Positions 40,828 through 46,992 of a DNA stretch of 48,288 nt are shown here, one piece after another. Position 1 is the first letter of the stretch; each line of letters begins with the position of its first letter. A program made the position numbers and the translations under genes. The notes under the pieces were generated by a model. The model was not told where the DNA came from and did not search any database. It saw only the letters and a list, made by a program, of their open reading frames with translations. The DNA comes from a virus: IMG/VR virus record IMGVR_UViG_3300025413_000040, positions 1-48,288 of that record, one strand, 5' to 3'.

Positions 40828-41560
40828 AATTAGCAATCATCCTTTCTAATAGAGTTGCTGGTTCTTTTATTACATTGCCATCACGTAGACGGAGTGGCGA
40901 ACCATCCCACATCAACGGTATTGGTTTGTTGCCATAGTCACGCTTGCCAGTGCCTGAACAGCCGTAACAAGTTTGACCTTTTGGTACAGTATGGCCTTGT
41001 TTTTCACCGTGTTCACAAGGTACATAGTGATAACGAGCCCAAGGATTTACTACGGATGCATCGGTATGGTCTGGACAAGAAAACGTAAGGTTACCCTCTT
41101 CATTTCTTGGTTCATTAAACCCACCAGACCAACAGGTAGTTGGGCTGCACCATGAATCCACTTTTCCAGACTGCCTACACATACGACAGCCTTGAATCTT
41201 GGATGGGCTTACATCATAGTTTTTATCTACAATGTAATGCTTATAGTTGCGTTGGTACAAAGATGTAATGCCTGAGTACCGAACAATAGTCAACCGAACA
41301 GATTGACTTCTTAATGGGGTCCAGCCATACCAACCACCTTGGCTTGGAGTACTGTCAGCCTGAATGGTTGTAGTGCCATCTTTGTGGTAGGTTACAAAGG
41401 GTCTAATTGTCCCTGAGTATTTCCAACCAATAGTAAGATCACTATCCGGATCCCAAGCACGTTCTTTCCATATGCGAAGACCCCGATCATACATAGGGCG
41501 TTCGTGTTTCTTTTTACCGTGTGATAGGTAGTCAGAAGCACCTTGCCAAGTCCAACCCAT
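40808..41560 (-). CDS. Multi-zinc-finger protein with DnaJ-like CxxCxGxG
   Basis: The 250-residue protein has GCRMCRQSGKVDSWCSPTTC (about residues 124-143), later SCPD and PCEH, and CYGCSGTGKR (about residue 200). The CxxCxGxG pairs recall DnaJ zinc fingers, without a J domain. The N-terminus is Trp-rich. It may be a zinc-dependent chaperone-like or nucleic-acid-binding protein; no exact family is known to me. Confidence 0.68.
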   Translation of the reverse strand: MGWTWQGASDYLSHGKKKHERPMYDRGLRIWKERAWDPDSDLTIGWKYSGTIRPFVTYHKDGTTTIQADSTPSQGGWYGWTPLRSQSVRLTIVRYSGITSLYQRNYKHYIVDKNYDVSPSKIQGCRMCRQSGKVDSWCSPTTCWSGGFNEPRNEEGNLTFSCPDHTDASVVNPWARYHYVPCEHGEKQGHTVPKGQTCYGCSGTGKRDYGNKPIPLMWDGSPLRLRDGNVIKEPATLLERMIANYVQPVG

Positions 41561-41868
41561 TAATCAACCTCCTCCATAAATAGACTATAACGAGATCTAT
41601 TCTGCAAGTCAAACAGCAACTCGCGTGTCTGTTCGATCTTATTTTCTGGCTCTTCCTCCTCATAAAAGGACAAGCTTATAGGATATGAGTAAGCATCTTT
41701 TGCTGGGGATTTTGTTAGTAGGTTCAAAGCAATGCCAAGACCATCGATTATTCCAGAACTATAAGAGCGCATAACTTGGCTGTCATTGAACTGGGTATCT
41801 TGATGCTCTTCGAACATCATTTGATTGATCTGTTGTACTACACGCTTGGTTCTAAAGAACGGTCGCAT
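41560..41868 (-). CDS. Hypothetical protein, 102 residues
   Basis: AAGGAGGCAAC is an ideal ribosome site. The product has a basic N-terminus (FFRTKRVVQQ) and an acidic middle (FYEEEEPENK). It begins a transcript after the terminator at 41888. Unknown function. Confidence 0.68.
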   Translation of the reverse strand: MRPFFRTKRVVQQINQMMFEEHQDTQFNDSQVMRSYSSGIIDGLGIALNLLTKSPAKDAYSYPISLSFYEEEEPENKIEQTRELLFDLQNRSRYSLFMEEVD

Positions 41869-41887
41869 GTTGCCTCCTTATGTGAAA

Positions 41888-41910
41888 GCCCCCGCTAGTG
41901 TGACGGGGGC
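41888..41910 (-). terminator. Terminator after the coiled-coil gene
   Basis: GCCCCCG and CGGGGGC pair around a 9-base loop, followed in minus sense by TTTCA. Copy 5 of the dispersed motif lies just before it. Confidence 0.75.
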
Positions 41911-41914
41911 GATT

Positions 41915-41925
41915 GTTTATGTTGG
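41915..41925 (-). repeat. Dispersed motif, copy 5 (one mismatch)
   Basis: CCAACATAAAC on the minus strand lies directly after the stop of the gene ending at 41927 and before the terminator. It is followed by AATCG, as after copy 4. Confidence 0.7.
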
Positions 41926-41926
41926 G

Positions 41927-42334
41927 CTAGATACAGTTGAAGAAGTCATCATCCAACATGCTAGCGTTGAATGTCTCTCCAGCCATAATAGATACAGAAC
42001 GAATCTGTCGCTCAATACGTTGAATCAACGCCTTGGACGGTTTGCACAGTTCACTCTGATTAGGTTCTTTGAGATCAACTCTGACCTTAAAGTCAACATT
42101 GACTCCGTTGTAATAACCTCGGAACACACTGTCTTTTACATCAATGGATTTGAGGTATGTGATTGATGCTGCAACAACTGCTTTGTTGAATGCAACAAGA
42201 TCCTTGTCGTACTGAGCCTTTCGTGTCTCGTACTCCTTGAGATTTTTATCATACTCAGCCTTGTTAGTCTTAAGACTCGCATTGAGTTGCTTAAGAGCCT
42301 CAGCCTTGTTGATAAGGTTTGTTACTTTAGCCAT
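41927..42334 (-). CDS. Coiled-coil hypothetical protein, 135 residues
   Basis: GAGGGCCAGCA precedes the start. Residues 10-60 form a Lys/Glu/Ala-rich coiled coil (EYDKNLKEYETRKAQYDKDL) followed by a beta-rich part (VFRGYYNGVNVDFKVRVD). Unknown function. Confidence 0.7.
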   Translation of the reverse strand: MAKVTNLINKAEALKQLNASLKTNKAEYDKNLKEYETRKAQYDKDLVAFNKAVVAASITYLKSIDVKDSVFRGYYNGVNVDFKVRVDLKEPNQSELCKPSKALIQRIERQIRSVSIMAGETFNASMLDDDFFNCI

Positions 42335-42654
42335 TGCTGGCCCTCCCTTGTTAATGGTGGTGTTACAGGGATTCCTGCAACATATTCACTTTCTTGGCTA
42401 TCAATAACCATGAGAGTGTCGTTGATATAGGCATTACCAACGGGTGTTTCACCAATCACTGCATAAAAGAGTGCCGTCTTGAGTTTAGATACATCTGTAT
42501 CTGACAGTTTTAGTAGGTTCTCTTCATGCAATTGACTGACCATACCGATAACAAGACCGGCGCACTCTAGACGAGTGGCATCTTCGGTCGTATTATCGGA
42601 ATACTTTTTTTCTTTAAGGTAATCCAATGTATAAACTTTTAATGGTTCGCTCAT
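42322..42654 (-). CDS. Hypothetical protein, 110 residues
   Basis: It overlaps the upstream gene (stop-start ATGA-type) and the coiled-coil gene by 13 bases. The sequence is helical with a hydrophobic centre (LECAGLVIGMVSQ). Unknown function. Confidence 0.66.
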   Translation of the reverse strand: MSEPLKVYTLDYLKEKKYSDNTTEDATRLECAGLVIGMVSQLHEENLLKLSDTDVSKLKTALFYAVIGETPVGNAYINDTLMVIDSQESEYVAGIPVTPPLTREGQQWLK

Positions 42655-42926
42655 ACAAGTGACTTACCAATAATGGAAACGGCTTGAGGGTTGTATACCT
42701 TGCCTGTTTTCCAATGAGGAATTGACTTGTGGTCTGCACGACCACCAGCAGCCTTCCAAGCCTCGCGCTTGGCATGGCTTTCAGCACAGCGACCATTCAC
42801 GTGAGTGAAGTTTGTTTTCTCCATTTGCGCAGGTCCTGGATTCTTTTTCCATTTCTTGCCATTCTTACGGTCACTAGAACTTCTAGTAACCACTGGGGCG
42901 GACTTTCCGCCTTTACCTGATGCCAT
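42651..42926 (-). CDS. Basic hypothetical protein, 91 residues
   Basis: GAAAGGGGTCAGCA precedes the start and a promoter lies at 42946-42974. The protein is Lys/Arg/Gly-rich at the N-terminus (GKGGKSAPVV, RKNGKKWKKNPG) with HVNGRCAESHAKREAW later. Possibly a nucleic-acid-binding peptide. Confidence 0.68.
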   Translation of the reverse strand: MASGKGGKSAPVVTRSSSDRKNGKKWKKNPGPAQMEKTNFTHVNGRCAESHAKREAWKAAGGRADHKSIPHWKTGKVYNPQAVSIIGKSLV

Positions 42927-42945
42927 TGCTGACCCCTTTCGGATA

Positions 42946-42979
42946 GGTATAAAAAATGAGCAGTTTAATGTCGTGCTCA
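42946..42979 (-). promoter_or_regulatory. Promoter with overlapping operator, copy A
   Basis: In minus sense, ACGACA (42974-42969), a 17-base spacer and TATACC (42951-42946). The inverted repeat TGAGCA...TGCTCA (42979-42957) brackets the -35 box. A closely similar unit lies at 43238-43270. Confidence 0.7.
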
Positions 42980-42988
42980 GGACATAGA

Positions 42989-43222
42989 TTAATTTCTGGC
43001 TAACATAGCCTCAACATTTGCACCTAGAGAATCAAAGTATGCCAGTGAGGCTACATTGTGTTCTCCAGACATAGGTGCTAGTACTAGGCCATTACAAGCC
43101 AAAGTATCAAGCAATGAATTGACATCCAACTCGTCAGTCAACCCATTTGCTTCTAGGTCGTCTACAAGTGTGTTTGCCATCTCTTGTTGGGCTTTGATGC
43201 TTGCCTTTAGTTCTTCTGTCAT
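42989..43222 (-). CDS. Hypothetical acidic protein, 77 residues
   Basis: AAAAAGGAGAAACAA is a strong ribosome site, and promoter copy B is 16 bases further up. The product is helical and acidic (MANTLVDDLEANGLTDELDV). Unknown function. Confidence 0.7.
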   Translation of the reverse strand: MTEELKASIKAQQEMANTLVDDLEANGLTDELDVNSLLDTLACNGLVLAPMSGEHNVASLAYFDSLGANVEAMLARN

Positions 43223-43237
43223 TTGTTTCTCCTTTTT

Positions 43238-43270
43238 TGTATAGATGAGCAGTTTTAATTGTCATGCTTA
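43238..43270 (-). promoter_or_regulatory. Promoter with overlapping operator, copy B
   Basis: In minus sense, ATGACA (43265-43260), a 16-base spacer and TATACA (43243-43238). TAAGCA...TGCTCA frame the -35 box with one mismatch. About 26 of 31 bases match copy A. Confidence 0.7.
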
Positions 43271-43343
43271 GGACATTTGGTGTAACGGAGAGCTACTTGA
43301 TTGTCCTAGAAAGGATCGAAGAGCCGTCGCTTACCAATCTTAG

Positions 43344-43380
43344 TGGGGTATGTTTTACCTCAGGTCTTACCCCAAAGACC
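43344..43380 (-). promoter_or_regulatory. Mutually exclusive hairpins (attenuator-like)
   Basis: GGTCTT/AAGACC (around TGGGGT) and TGGGGTA/TACCCCA share bases 43368-43374, so only one can form at a time. They lie between the gene ending at 43387 and promoter copy B. A U tract is missing. Confidence 0.4.
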
Positions 43381-43386
43381 AACCAC

Positions 43387-43632
43387 TCATTCTTGCTTAT
43401 CTAATGAACCGTTTTCATAACGATTGAGTAGAGTCTGGCTGAGTGTTCTGCGCCACTTACCACTCTCACGAGTAGATTCATAGCAGCCCTCCCAAGTTTC
43501 GTGGTAATGCTCTTTTCCTTTTGGCCTTCCAGCCGAATTGAATAGATTTATTTCCAGCATTGCTTGGTGAGATTGAATGCGCCTACCGCATGAGCCGCAG
43601 TAGTGCGTTTCTGTAATGGCATTGTTTGCCAT
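43387..43632 (-). CDS. Zinc-finger hypothetical protein, 81 residues
   Basis: ATG at 43632 follows GAGGGGGTAC; the upstream in-frame extension to 43875 is structured non-coding sequence. The protein has HYCGSCGRRIQSH and later WEGCYES, giving a CxxC plus Cys/His. It is basic. Unknown function. Confidence 0.68.
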   Translation of the reverse strand: MANNAITETHYCGSCGRRIQSHQAMLEINLFNSAGRPKGKEHYHETWEGCYESTRESGKWRRTLSQTLLNRYENGSLDKQE

Positions 43633-43984
43633 TTTTGTACCCCCTCTGTTGTTGGTACTTCCTCCTTTCAGAGGAAATCTAATACAGCAAGGCGCTTTTT
43701 GCAAGCGCCTTGGCTGCCCATTAATGAAGCATTGCTTAAAGGCGATTGGATGACAATATGATCCACGACTAAATCGTGGGAATCGTAGGGGGTCATGAAA
43801 CGGGTCAGATACATCTATTAGCTTTGTCCGTCCAGACGTAGCGTTCGAAGCTTTAGCAGAGTCAATATTCCACACACCTCAATCCGTCCCGCAATGCTTT
43901 CTCTTGGTTGTCTATACAACCAGCATCCACCCCACACAGGGTGGAATGGATACAAGCGGTATAGGGGCGCGATGTTTGTGTTGG
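43633..43984 (-). ncRNA. Structured 352-base spacer, candidate leader or small RNA
   Basis: No gene is credible here. In minus sense it holds a series of hairpins: CCACCC/GGGGTGG, GGTTGT/ACAACC, CCACGA/TCGTGG, AAGGCGCTT/AAGCGCCTT, TTCCTC/GGAGGAA and GTACC/GGTAC. The fifth contains GGAGGAA, a ribosome-site sequence, in one arm. TTGCAA, a 17-base spacer and TAGATT overlap the AAGGCGCTT hairpin and may be a promoter. The start of the region carries copy 6 of the dispersed motif. Confidence 0.45.
43974..43984 (-). repeat. Dispersed motif, copy 6
   Basis: CCAACACAAAC on the minus strand lies immediately after the stop codon of the gene ending at 43985. Confidence 0.8.
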
Positions 43985-44263
43985 CTAATCGTCCTCACAA
44001 TCGTGGACGTTTTTAACATACTTGTCATTAACACCAAAATCCACAATCACGTGGTAAGCAATATCTATATAGGCAGATACATTGCTAATCAAATCCTCCG
44101 GATGATGTAACTCTTCCTCATTACCCAAACTCCAATTCTTTTGGAGGTACTCACGCAAGCCGGGAAGTAACAATTTAATGAACTCATCAATTGTCATCCA
44201 ACCATCGGCACGTAATGCCTCATCTGTGAGTAATTCAATAGTTATTTTCTTTTTCTTAGCCAT
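43985..44263 (-). CDS. Hypothetical acidic protein with basic N-terminus
   Basis: ATG at 44263 overlaps the previous stop (TAATG), so the 92-residue version starting MAKKKKITIELL is preferred over a GTG at 44275. The rest is helical and acidic, ending NVHDCEDD. Unknown function. Confidence 0.68.
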   Translation of the reverse strand: MAKKKKITIELLTDEALRADGWMTIDEFIKLLLPGLREYLQKNWSLGNEEELHHPEDLISNVSAYIDIAYHVIVDFGVNDKYVKNVHDCEDD

Positions 44264-44394
44264 TATTTGACCCACTCTTCTAACAACTTGGCTTGGATTT
44301 TAAGAATTGCAATATCCATCTGTAAGCGGAGAATCTCAACGCCTATCTTGTCTATGAAACGCTCCATCTCATCTAACTGCTCATCAGTTATCAT
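44263..44394 (-). CDS. Helical microprotein, 43 residues
   Basis: ATG at 44394 follows AAAAAGGAGATAAATA, one of the best ribosome sites in the window. The product is a single amphipathic, probably coiled-coil helix (EQLDEMERFIDKIGVEILRL). It overlaps both neighbours. Unknown function. Confidence 0.7.
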   Translation of the reverse strand: MITDEQLDEMERFIDKIGVEILRLQMDIAILKIQAKLLEEWVK

Positions 44395-44530
44395 TATTTA
44401 TCTCCTTTTTCCATTGCTTTCTAGTTTTGCGTGAGTATTTCTTCTTATTTGGTACCGGAGTAGCGGCGTTACTGCTACGAATACTAAGGGCTTTTTTTAC
44501 ACGCTCTTTATTGGGAAATTTAATAAACAC
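44384..44530 (-). CDS. Basic microprotein, 48 residues (GTG start)
   Basis: GTG at 44530 follows GGAGGCAAC. About one third of the residues are Lys or Arg (NKKKYSRKTRKQWKKE). It overlaps the next gene by 11 bases. Likely binds nucleic acid; unknown function. Confidence 0.65.
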   Translation of the reverse strand: MFIKFPNKERVKKALSIRSSNAATPVPNKKKYSRKTRKQWKKEINNDN

Positions 44531-44555
44531 GTTGCCTCCACTCTAATAATAATAG

Positions 44556-44587
44556 GTGGGTGGGGATCCCCTCAAATCCCCACCCAC
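44556..44587 (-). terminator. Strong Rho-independent terminator
   Basis: GTGGGTGGGGAT and ATCCCCACCCAC form a perfect 12-base stem around CCCCTCAA; in minus sense CTATTATTATT follows. It ends the transcript of the genes at 44618-45355. Confidence 0.85.
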
Positions 44588-44617
44588 TAGCCCGTATGTG
44601 GGCTTGCTCACATAAGA

Positions 44618-44824
44618 TTAACGACCGGAACTCTTACCGCTTGTCTTGAGGTCAGTAGAGTCTTTGGATACATAGGTAAAGCCTTGCTTTGGCATAAGAA
44701 CTAACTGATAGTTATTCCCACGCTCTGTAAGGGGCTCAACGGCACAAGCCGGCTTCATACAGTATGTATAGCCGAGCTCAGCACGACGCTCGGAGAACTC
44801 ATCACCGCAATACTGGCACTTCAT
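44618..44824 (-). CDS. Zinc-ribbon protein, 68 residues
   Basis: AGGAGGCAAGCA precedes the start. CQYCGDEFSERRAELGYTYC and CAVE give a CxxC...C-x4-C site, similar to treble-clef zinc fingers. The C-terminus is polar. Unknown function. Confidence 0.72.
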   Translation of the reverse strand: MKCQYCGDEFSERRAELGYTYCMKPACAVEPLTERGNNYQLVLMPKQGFTYVSKDSTDLKTSGKSSGR

Positions 44825-44969
44825 TGCTTGCCTCCTGATTTAATAGAAAATCGGCGGGGAACTGAATAATCTCAATAGCATAACTAAGTAAGAGCATAGT
44901 TACGATAGAACCATCAGGCTTACGTGTTTGAGTAAGGGTAGATTTCTTAACAATAGAGTTAGTCTTCAT
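44802..44969 (-). CDS. Hypothetical protein, 55 residues
   Basis: ATG at 44969 overlaps the end of the TM microprotein gene. The product has a basic N-terminus and a hydrophobic beta segment (VTMLLLSYAIEIIQFP). Bases 44853-44862 inside it are one copy of the GGCGGGGAA(A)C repeat. Unknown function. Confidence 0.62.
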   Translation of the reverse strand: MKTNSIVKKSTLTQTRKPDGSIVTMLLLSYAIEIIQFPADFLLNQEASNEVPVLR

Positions 44970-45072
44970 AGTGATGCCAATCCCAATCTTCTTGGTCAAT
45001 ACGATATTGAGCATTAATAAGGGTCATTACCAGCCAACCGGCTAGAAAACCACCAATAACCCAAAAGAACAT
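44959..45072 (-). CDS. Single-TM microprotein, 37 residues
   Basis: ATG at 45072 follows AAAGGTAAGACT. The protein has one membrane helix (FFWVIGGFLAGWLVMTLI) and an acidic, aromatic tail (EDWDWHHYED). It overlaps the next gene by 11 bases. It may be a phage membrane regulator such as a superinfection-exclusion peptide; that is only a suggestion. Confidence 0.62.
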   Translation of the reverse strand: MFFWVIGGFLAGWLVMTLINAQYRIDQEDWDWHHYED

Positions 45073-45089
45073 AGTCTTACCTTTCTGGT

Positions 45090-45130
45090 CGAAATTTTGC
45101 GGGGAAACCTAAATACTCTCAATGATAGAG
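45090..45130. repeat. GGCGGGGAAAC-family repeat, copy b
   Basis: CGAAATTTTGCGGGGAAACC is followed by a small inverted repeat (CTCTC...GAGAG). It lies in a 175-base spacer (45073-45247) where no gene is seen. Confidence 0.65.
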
Positions 45131-45225
45131 AGTGCAGGGTGTAGGAGGAATAGTCATATAGGATAAACAACCAAAACCTATAAGGAATGATCTCTCCTAG
45201 ACCCAGCACCACCTACCTGAAAATG

Positions 45226-45270
45226 GCAAAAAACGGCGGGGAAACTCTTATTCCTCAGGAATACAAGAGA
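45226..45270. repeat. GGCGGGGAAAC-family repeat, copy c
   Basis: GCAAAAAACGGCGGGGAAAC is followed by the inverted repeat TTCCTCAGGAA. It overlaps the end of the 35-residue zinc-ribbon gene. Confidence 0.65.
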
Positions 45271-45355
45271 GACAATAGGAGAGAGGAGATTGGGGAAATC
45301 TCTTATATTGGGCAATATGCTCATTACAGATAGAGCAGAGAACATCTTTATCCAT
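45248..45355 (-). CDS. Zinc-ribbon microprotein, 35 residues
   Basis: ATG at 45355 follows GGAGAGGGTAACT. It encodes CSIC (residues 7-10) and CLSC (28-31), a complete CxxC-x17-CxxC ribbon in 35 residues. It is among the smallest zinc-ribbon proteins conceivable. Coupling with the gene at 45358 supports it. Confidence 0.68.
   Translation of the reverse strand: MDKDVLCSICNEHIAQYKRFPQSPLSYCLSCIPEE
45291..45320. repeat. GGCGGGGAAAC-family repeat, copy d (degenerate)
   Basis: TGGGGAAATCTCTT is followed by ATATTG GG CAATAT. It lies within the coding sequence of the 35-residue zinc-ribbon gene. Confidence 0.5.
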
Positions 45356-45357
45356 AG

Positions 45358-45570
45358 TTACCCTCTCCTATCTAGATAGATAGAGAGATAGCCAAAATCT
45401 AGGAATGTAAGACCTAGCGTTCTCCAGTTATTAAAGTCAAAGCGTGGCTTATTGGTAACTGCCATAGCGATACGCACCTTGCCAAGAGTAATGTCCTTCA
45501 CCTTGATTACATCACCAAGATCACTAGCCAAATACTTGCGTAGTTGCGTTTGTTCATTGTTTATAGTCAT
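45358..45570 (-). CDS. Hypothetical protein, 70 residues
   Basis: AAAAGGAGGCAAT is an ideal ribosome site. The protein is alpha/beta (VIKVKDITLGKVRIAMAVTN). Its leader carries two copies of a 16-base direct repeat (45591-45644). Unknown function. Confidence 0.72.
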   Translation of the reverse strand: MTINNEQTQLRKYLASDLGDVIKVKDITLGKVRIAMAVTNKPRFDFNNWRTLGLTFLDFGYLSIYLDRRG

Positions 45571-45590
45571 ATTGCCTCCTTTTTAGATTT

Positions 45591-45644
45591 GATAAGATAG
45601 CCGACCAAGCCCTAGATAAAAGCCACCTGATAAGATAGCCGACC
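45591..45644 (-). repeat. 16-base direct repeat in a gene leader
   Basis: GATAAGATAGCCGACC occurs at 45591-45606 and 45629-45644, 38 bases apart, both just upstream of the gene starting at 45570. A shorter GATAAGAATTGCC follows at about 45674. Confidence 0.85.
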
Positions 45645-45790
45645 TAGTCGTATAGCCTGGACTTACTATTAATGATAAGAATTGCCAAAATGGCAGTAGC
45701 CTAGAGAGCGGGCAGGCTGTAAAGCCCACCCGCCTCTAATAGCAGGACACCGAAGATTGAGTGTCCGACCCGTATCTGGGGAGAAAACAT

Positions 45791-45855
45791 AAAAAAGCCC
45801 CCTATTCCCGCGTTACTCTTACCATAAAGGCAATTCACGCGGGTTATAGGGGACT
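45791..45855 (-). terminator. Long terminator hairpin
   Basis: AGTCCCCTATAACCCGCGT pairs with ACGCGGGAATAGGGGGCT in minus sense (two mismatches and a bulge), followed by TTTTTT. It ends the transcript of the gene at 45956. Confidence 0.85.
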
Positions 45856-45955
45856 TTCTTAACTCCCTATCTACGCTCATAGATAGAACTATGAACATAG
45901 ATAGAGAGGCGGGGGTAAGAGGGGAAACCCCCCGCACTCTCCTAGTGCTTCCTAA

Positions 45956-46510
45956 CTAAGCACTAATGAGCGACTCAACCTGATTAGTGCTCTTGACCGT
46001 AACCGTACGGTCTAAGAACGCCGATAACTCCGTCAATGCCTTACGAGCATTGAGTAGAGCCTCTGGGTCAGCATAGCCCGCCAATGAAGCCTTAAGGCGG
46101 GATACATCTTTGACCAGAGTTTCAGCGTCCTTACGAGCAGTTTTACCCAAAGCAAGATTAAGTTCCTGCTCCTCAGTATCCTCTGCCTCTAACTGGTCAG
46201 CAAAGGAGCGCAACTGAGAAACAATACCGGACTTATCTGCCTTGAGATTAAGGTCTTCACCCTTGCGATTAAGCGTATCAGCCCAAGAATAGGCATCATC
46301 TACGCTAAATTGCTTGTGGGCAACAAGATAACCGCCCAAATTCATAACCTTCTGACGCTTGTTATAGTTCACAAAGTCAGAGAAATCGAGGGGGGAAATT
46401 GAGGCATCTGCACGATAATGAGTAGATGCTTCCTCGATAATGAACTTGAGACCCGCCTCACCAGACGCTTGAGCATTGGTAAGGTTGATAAGGGTATCCT
46501 TGATAGACAT
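45956..46510 (-). CDS. Hypothetical helical protein, 184 residues
   Basis: ATG at 46510 follows AGAGGAAACGACT; an upstream extension to 46603 has no ribosome site. The product is almost entirely helical and charged (QLEAEDTEEQELNLALGKTA, LLNARKALTELSAFL). It is the first gene of the minus-strand block and faces the divergent control region. It may be abundant, given the strong signals, but has no recognised family. Confidence 0.72.
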   Translation of the reverse strand: MSIKDTLINLTNAQASGEAGLKFIIEEASTHYRADASISPLDFSDFVNYNKRQKVMNLGGYLVAHKQFSVDDAYSWADTLNRKGEDLNLKADKSGIVSQLRSFADQLEAEDTEEQELNLALGKTARKDAETLVKDVSRLKASLAGYADPEALLNARKALTELSAFLDRTVTVKSTNQVESLISA

Positions 46511-46816
46511 AGTCGTTTCCTCTTTCTGTAATGCGGAAGACCCGCGTGTGTGAGTGAGGAGTTGAACCCCACCCACACGACAGATTGAGTCGGACACTCG
46601 CAATCATCTTGAGCGGCTCTGAACTTCCACGCTCACCCGTACTCTATTTGTACCATTTGTATGCTTATGTCCGTTTTGTACCCCCCCGACCCTTAAATCC
46701 CTTTTGTCCCATTTGTCCGCCAGGGCTTACGAATGGTTGGGGGTTTGGGGAGCTATACAGTGGCCTTGGGTAAAATGTCCGATTTGTAACGTTTGTCATG
46801 CTTTGTGAGCTTGGGG

Positions 46817-46860
46817 CGAAATTTGGCGGGGAATCTACATAACTATGATCATAGAGAGTT
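46817..46860. repeat. GGCGGGGAAAC-family repeat, copy f
   Basis: CGAAATTTGGCGGGGAATC is followed by the palindrome CTATGATCATAG and AGAG. It is very like copy b. Confidence 0.7.
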
Positions 46861-46907
46861 GAAAATGAGGTTCTAATAAATAGAGGGTGTCAAAGGTGTA
46901 AAGGGTG

Positions 46908-46945
46908 CAAAAAGTCGGGGAAACCTACTATACTAAGAATGGCTA
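46908..46945. repeat. GGCGGGGAAAC-family repeat, copy g
   Basis: GCAAAAAGTCGGGGAAACC is followed by CTACTATACTAAGAATGG. It resembles copy c at its left end and overlaps the Hsp20 -10 box. Confidence 0.65.
46929..46934 (+). promoter_or_regulatory. -10 box of Hsp20
   Basis: TATACT lies in CTATACTAAGAATGGC. The same extended sequence (CTATACTAAAAATGCC) precedes the structured RNA at 47525. No good -35 box is seen. Confidence 0.55.
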
Positions 46946-46992
46946 GGCCAAATGGCTAGCTCTAACTAATTTATCGTCTAAGGAGATAAATC

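Larger units (their letters stand above)
45571..45955 (-). other. Structured spacer of 385 bases with several hairpins
   Basis: A 78-codon frame here is not credible because it crosses hairpins. In minus sense the region holds GCGGGGG/CCCCCGC, CTATCTA/TAGATAG, a long terminator, GGACAC/GTGTCC, an 11-base stem GCGGGTGGGCT/AGCCTGCCCGC with two mismatches, and GCCA/TGGC, then the direct repeats. It separates the gene ending at 45956 from the one starting at 45570. Confidence 0.6.
46511..46992. promoter_or_regulatory. Divergent control region with short iterated repeats
   Basis: This 482-base spacer separates the minus-strand block from Hsp20. Bases 46647-46806 contain TTTGT eight times, often as TTTGTNCC (for example TTTTGTCCCATTTGTCC). 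Bases 46886-46912 are GGTGTCAAA, GGTGTAAAG, GGTGCAAAA in tandem, period 9. A G-rich stretch (GGTTGGGGGTTTGGGG) lies at 46735-46750. Two GGCGGGGAAAC-family repeats are also present. The layout fits an iteron-type origin or a stacked operator region. Confidence 0.6.

Noticed and set aside
43633-43875. N-terminal extension of the zinc-finger gene at 43387
   Set aside because: The ATG at 43632 has a good ribosome site, and the upstream part is hairpin-rich with unlikely peptide composition.
45701-45937. 78-codon minus-strand open frame
   Set aside because: It crosses the long terminator and other hairpins and lacks a ribosome site; composition is unlike its neighbours.
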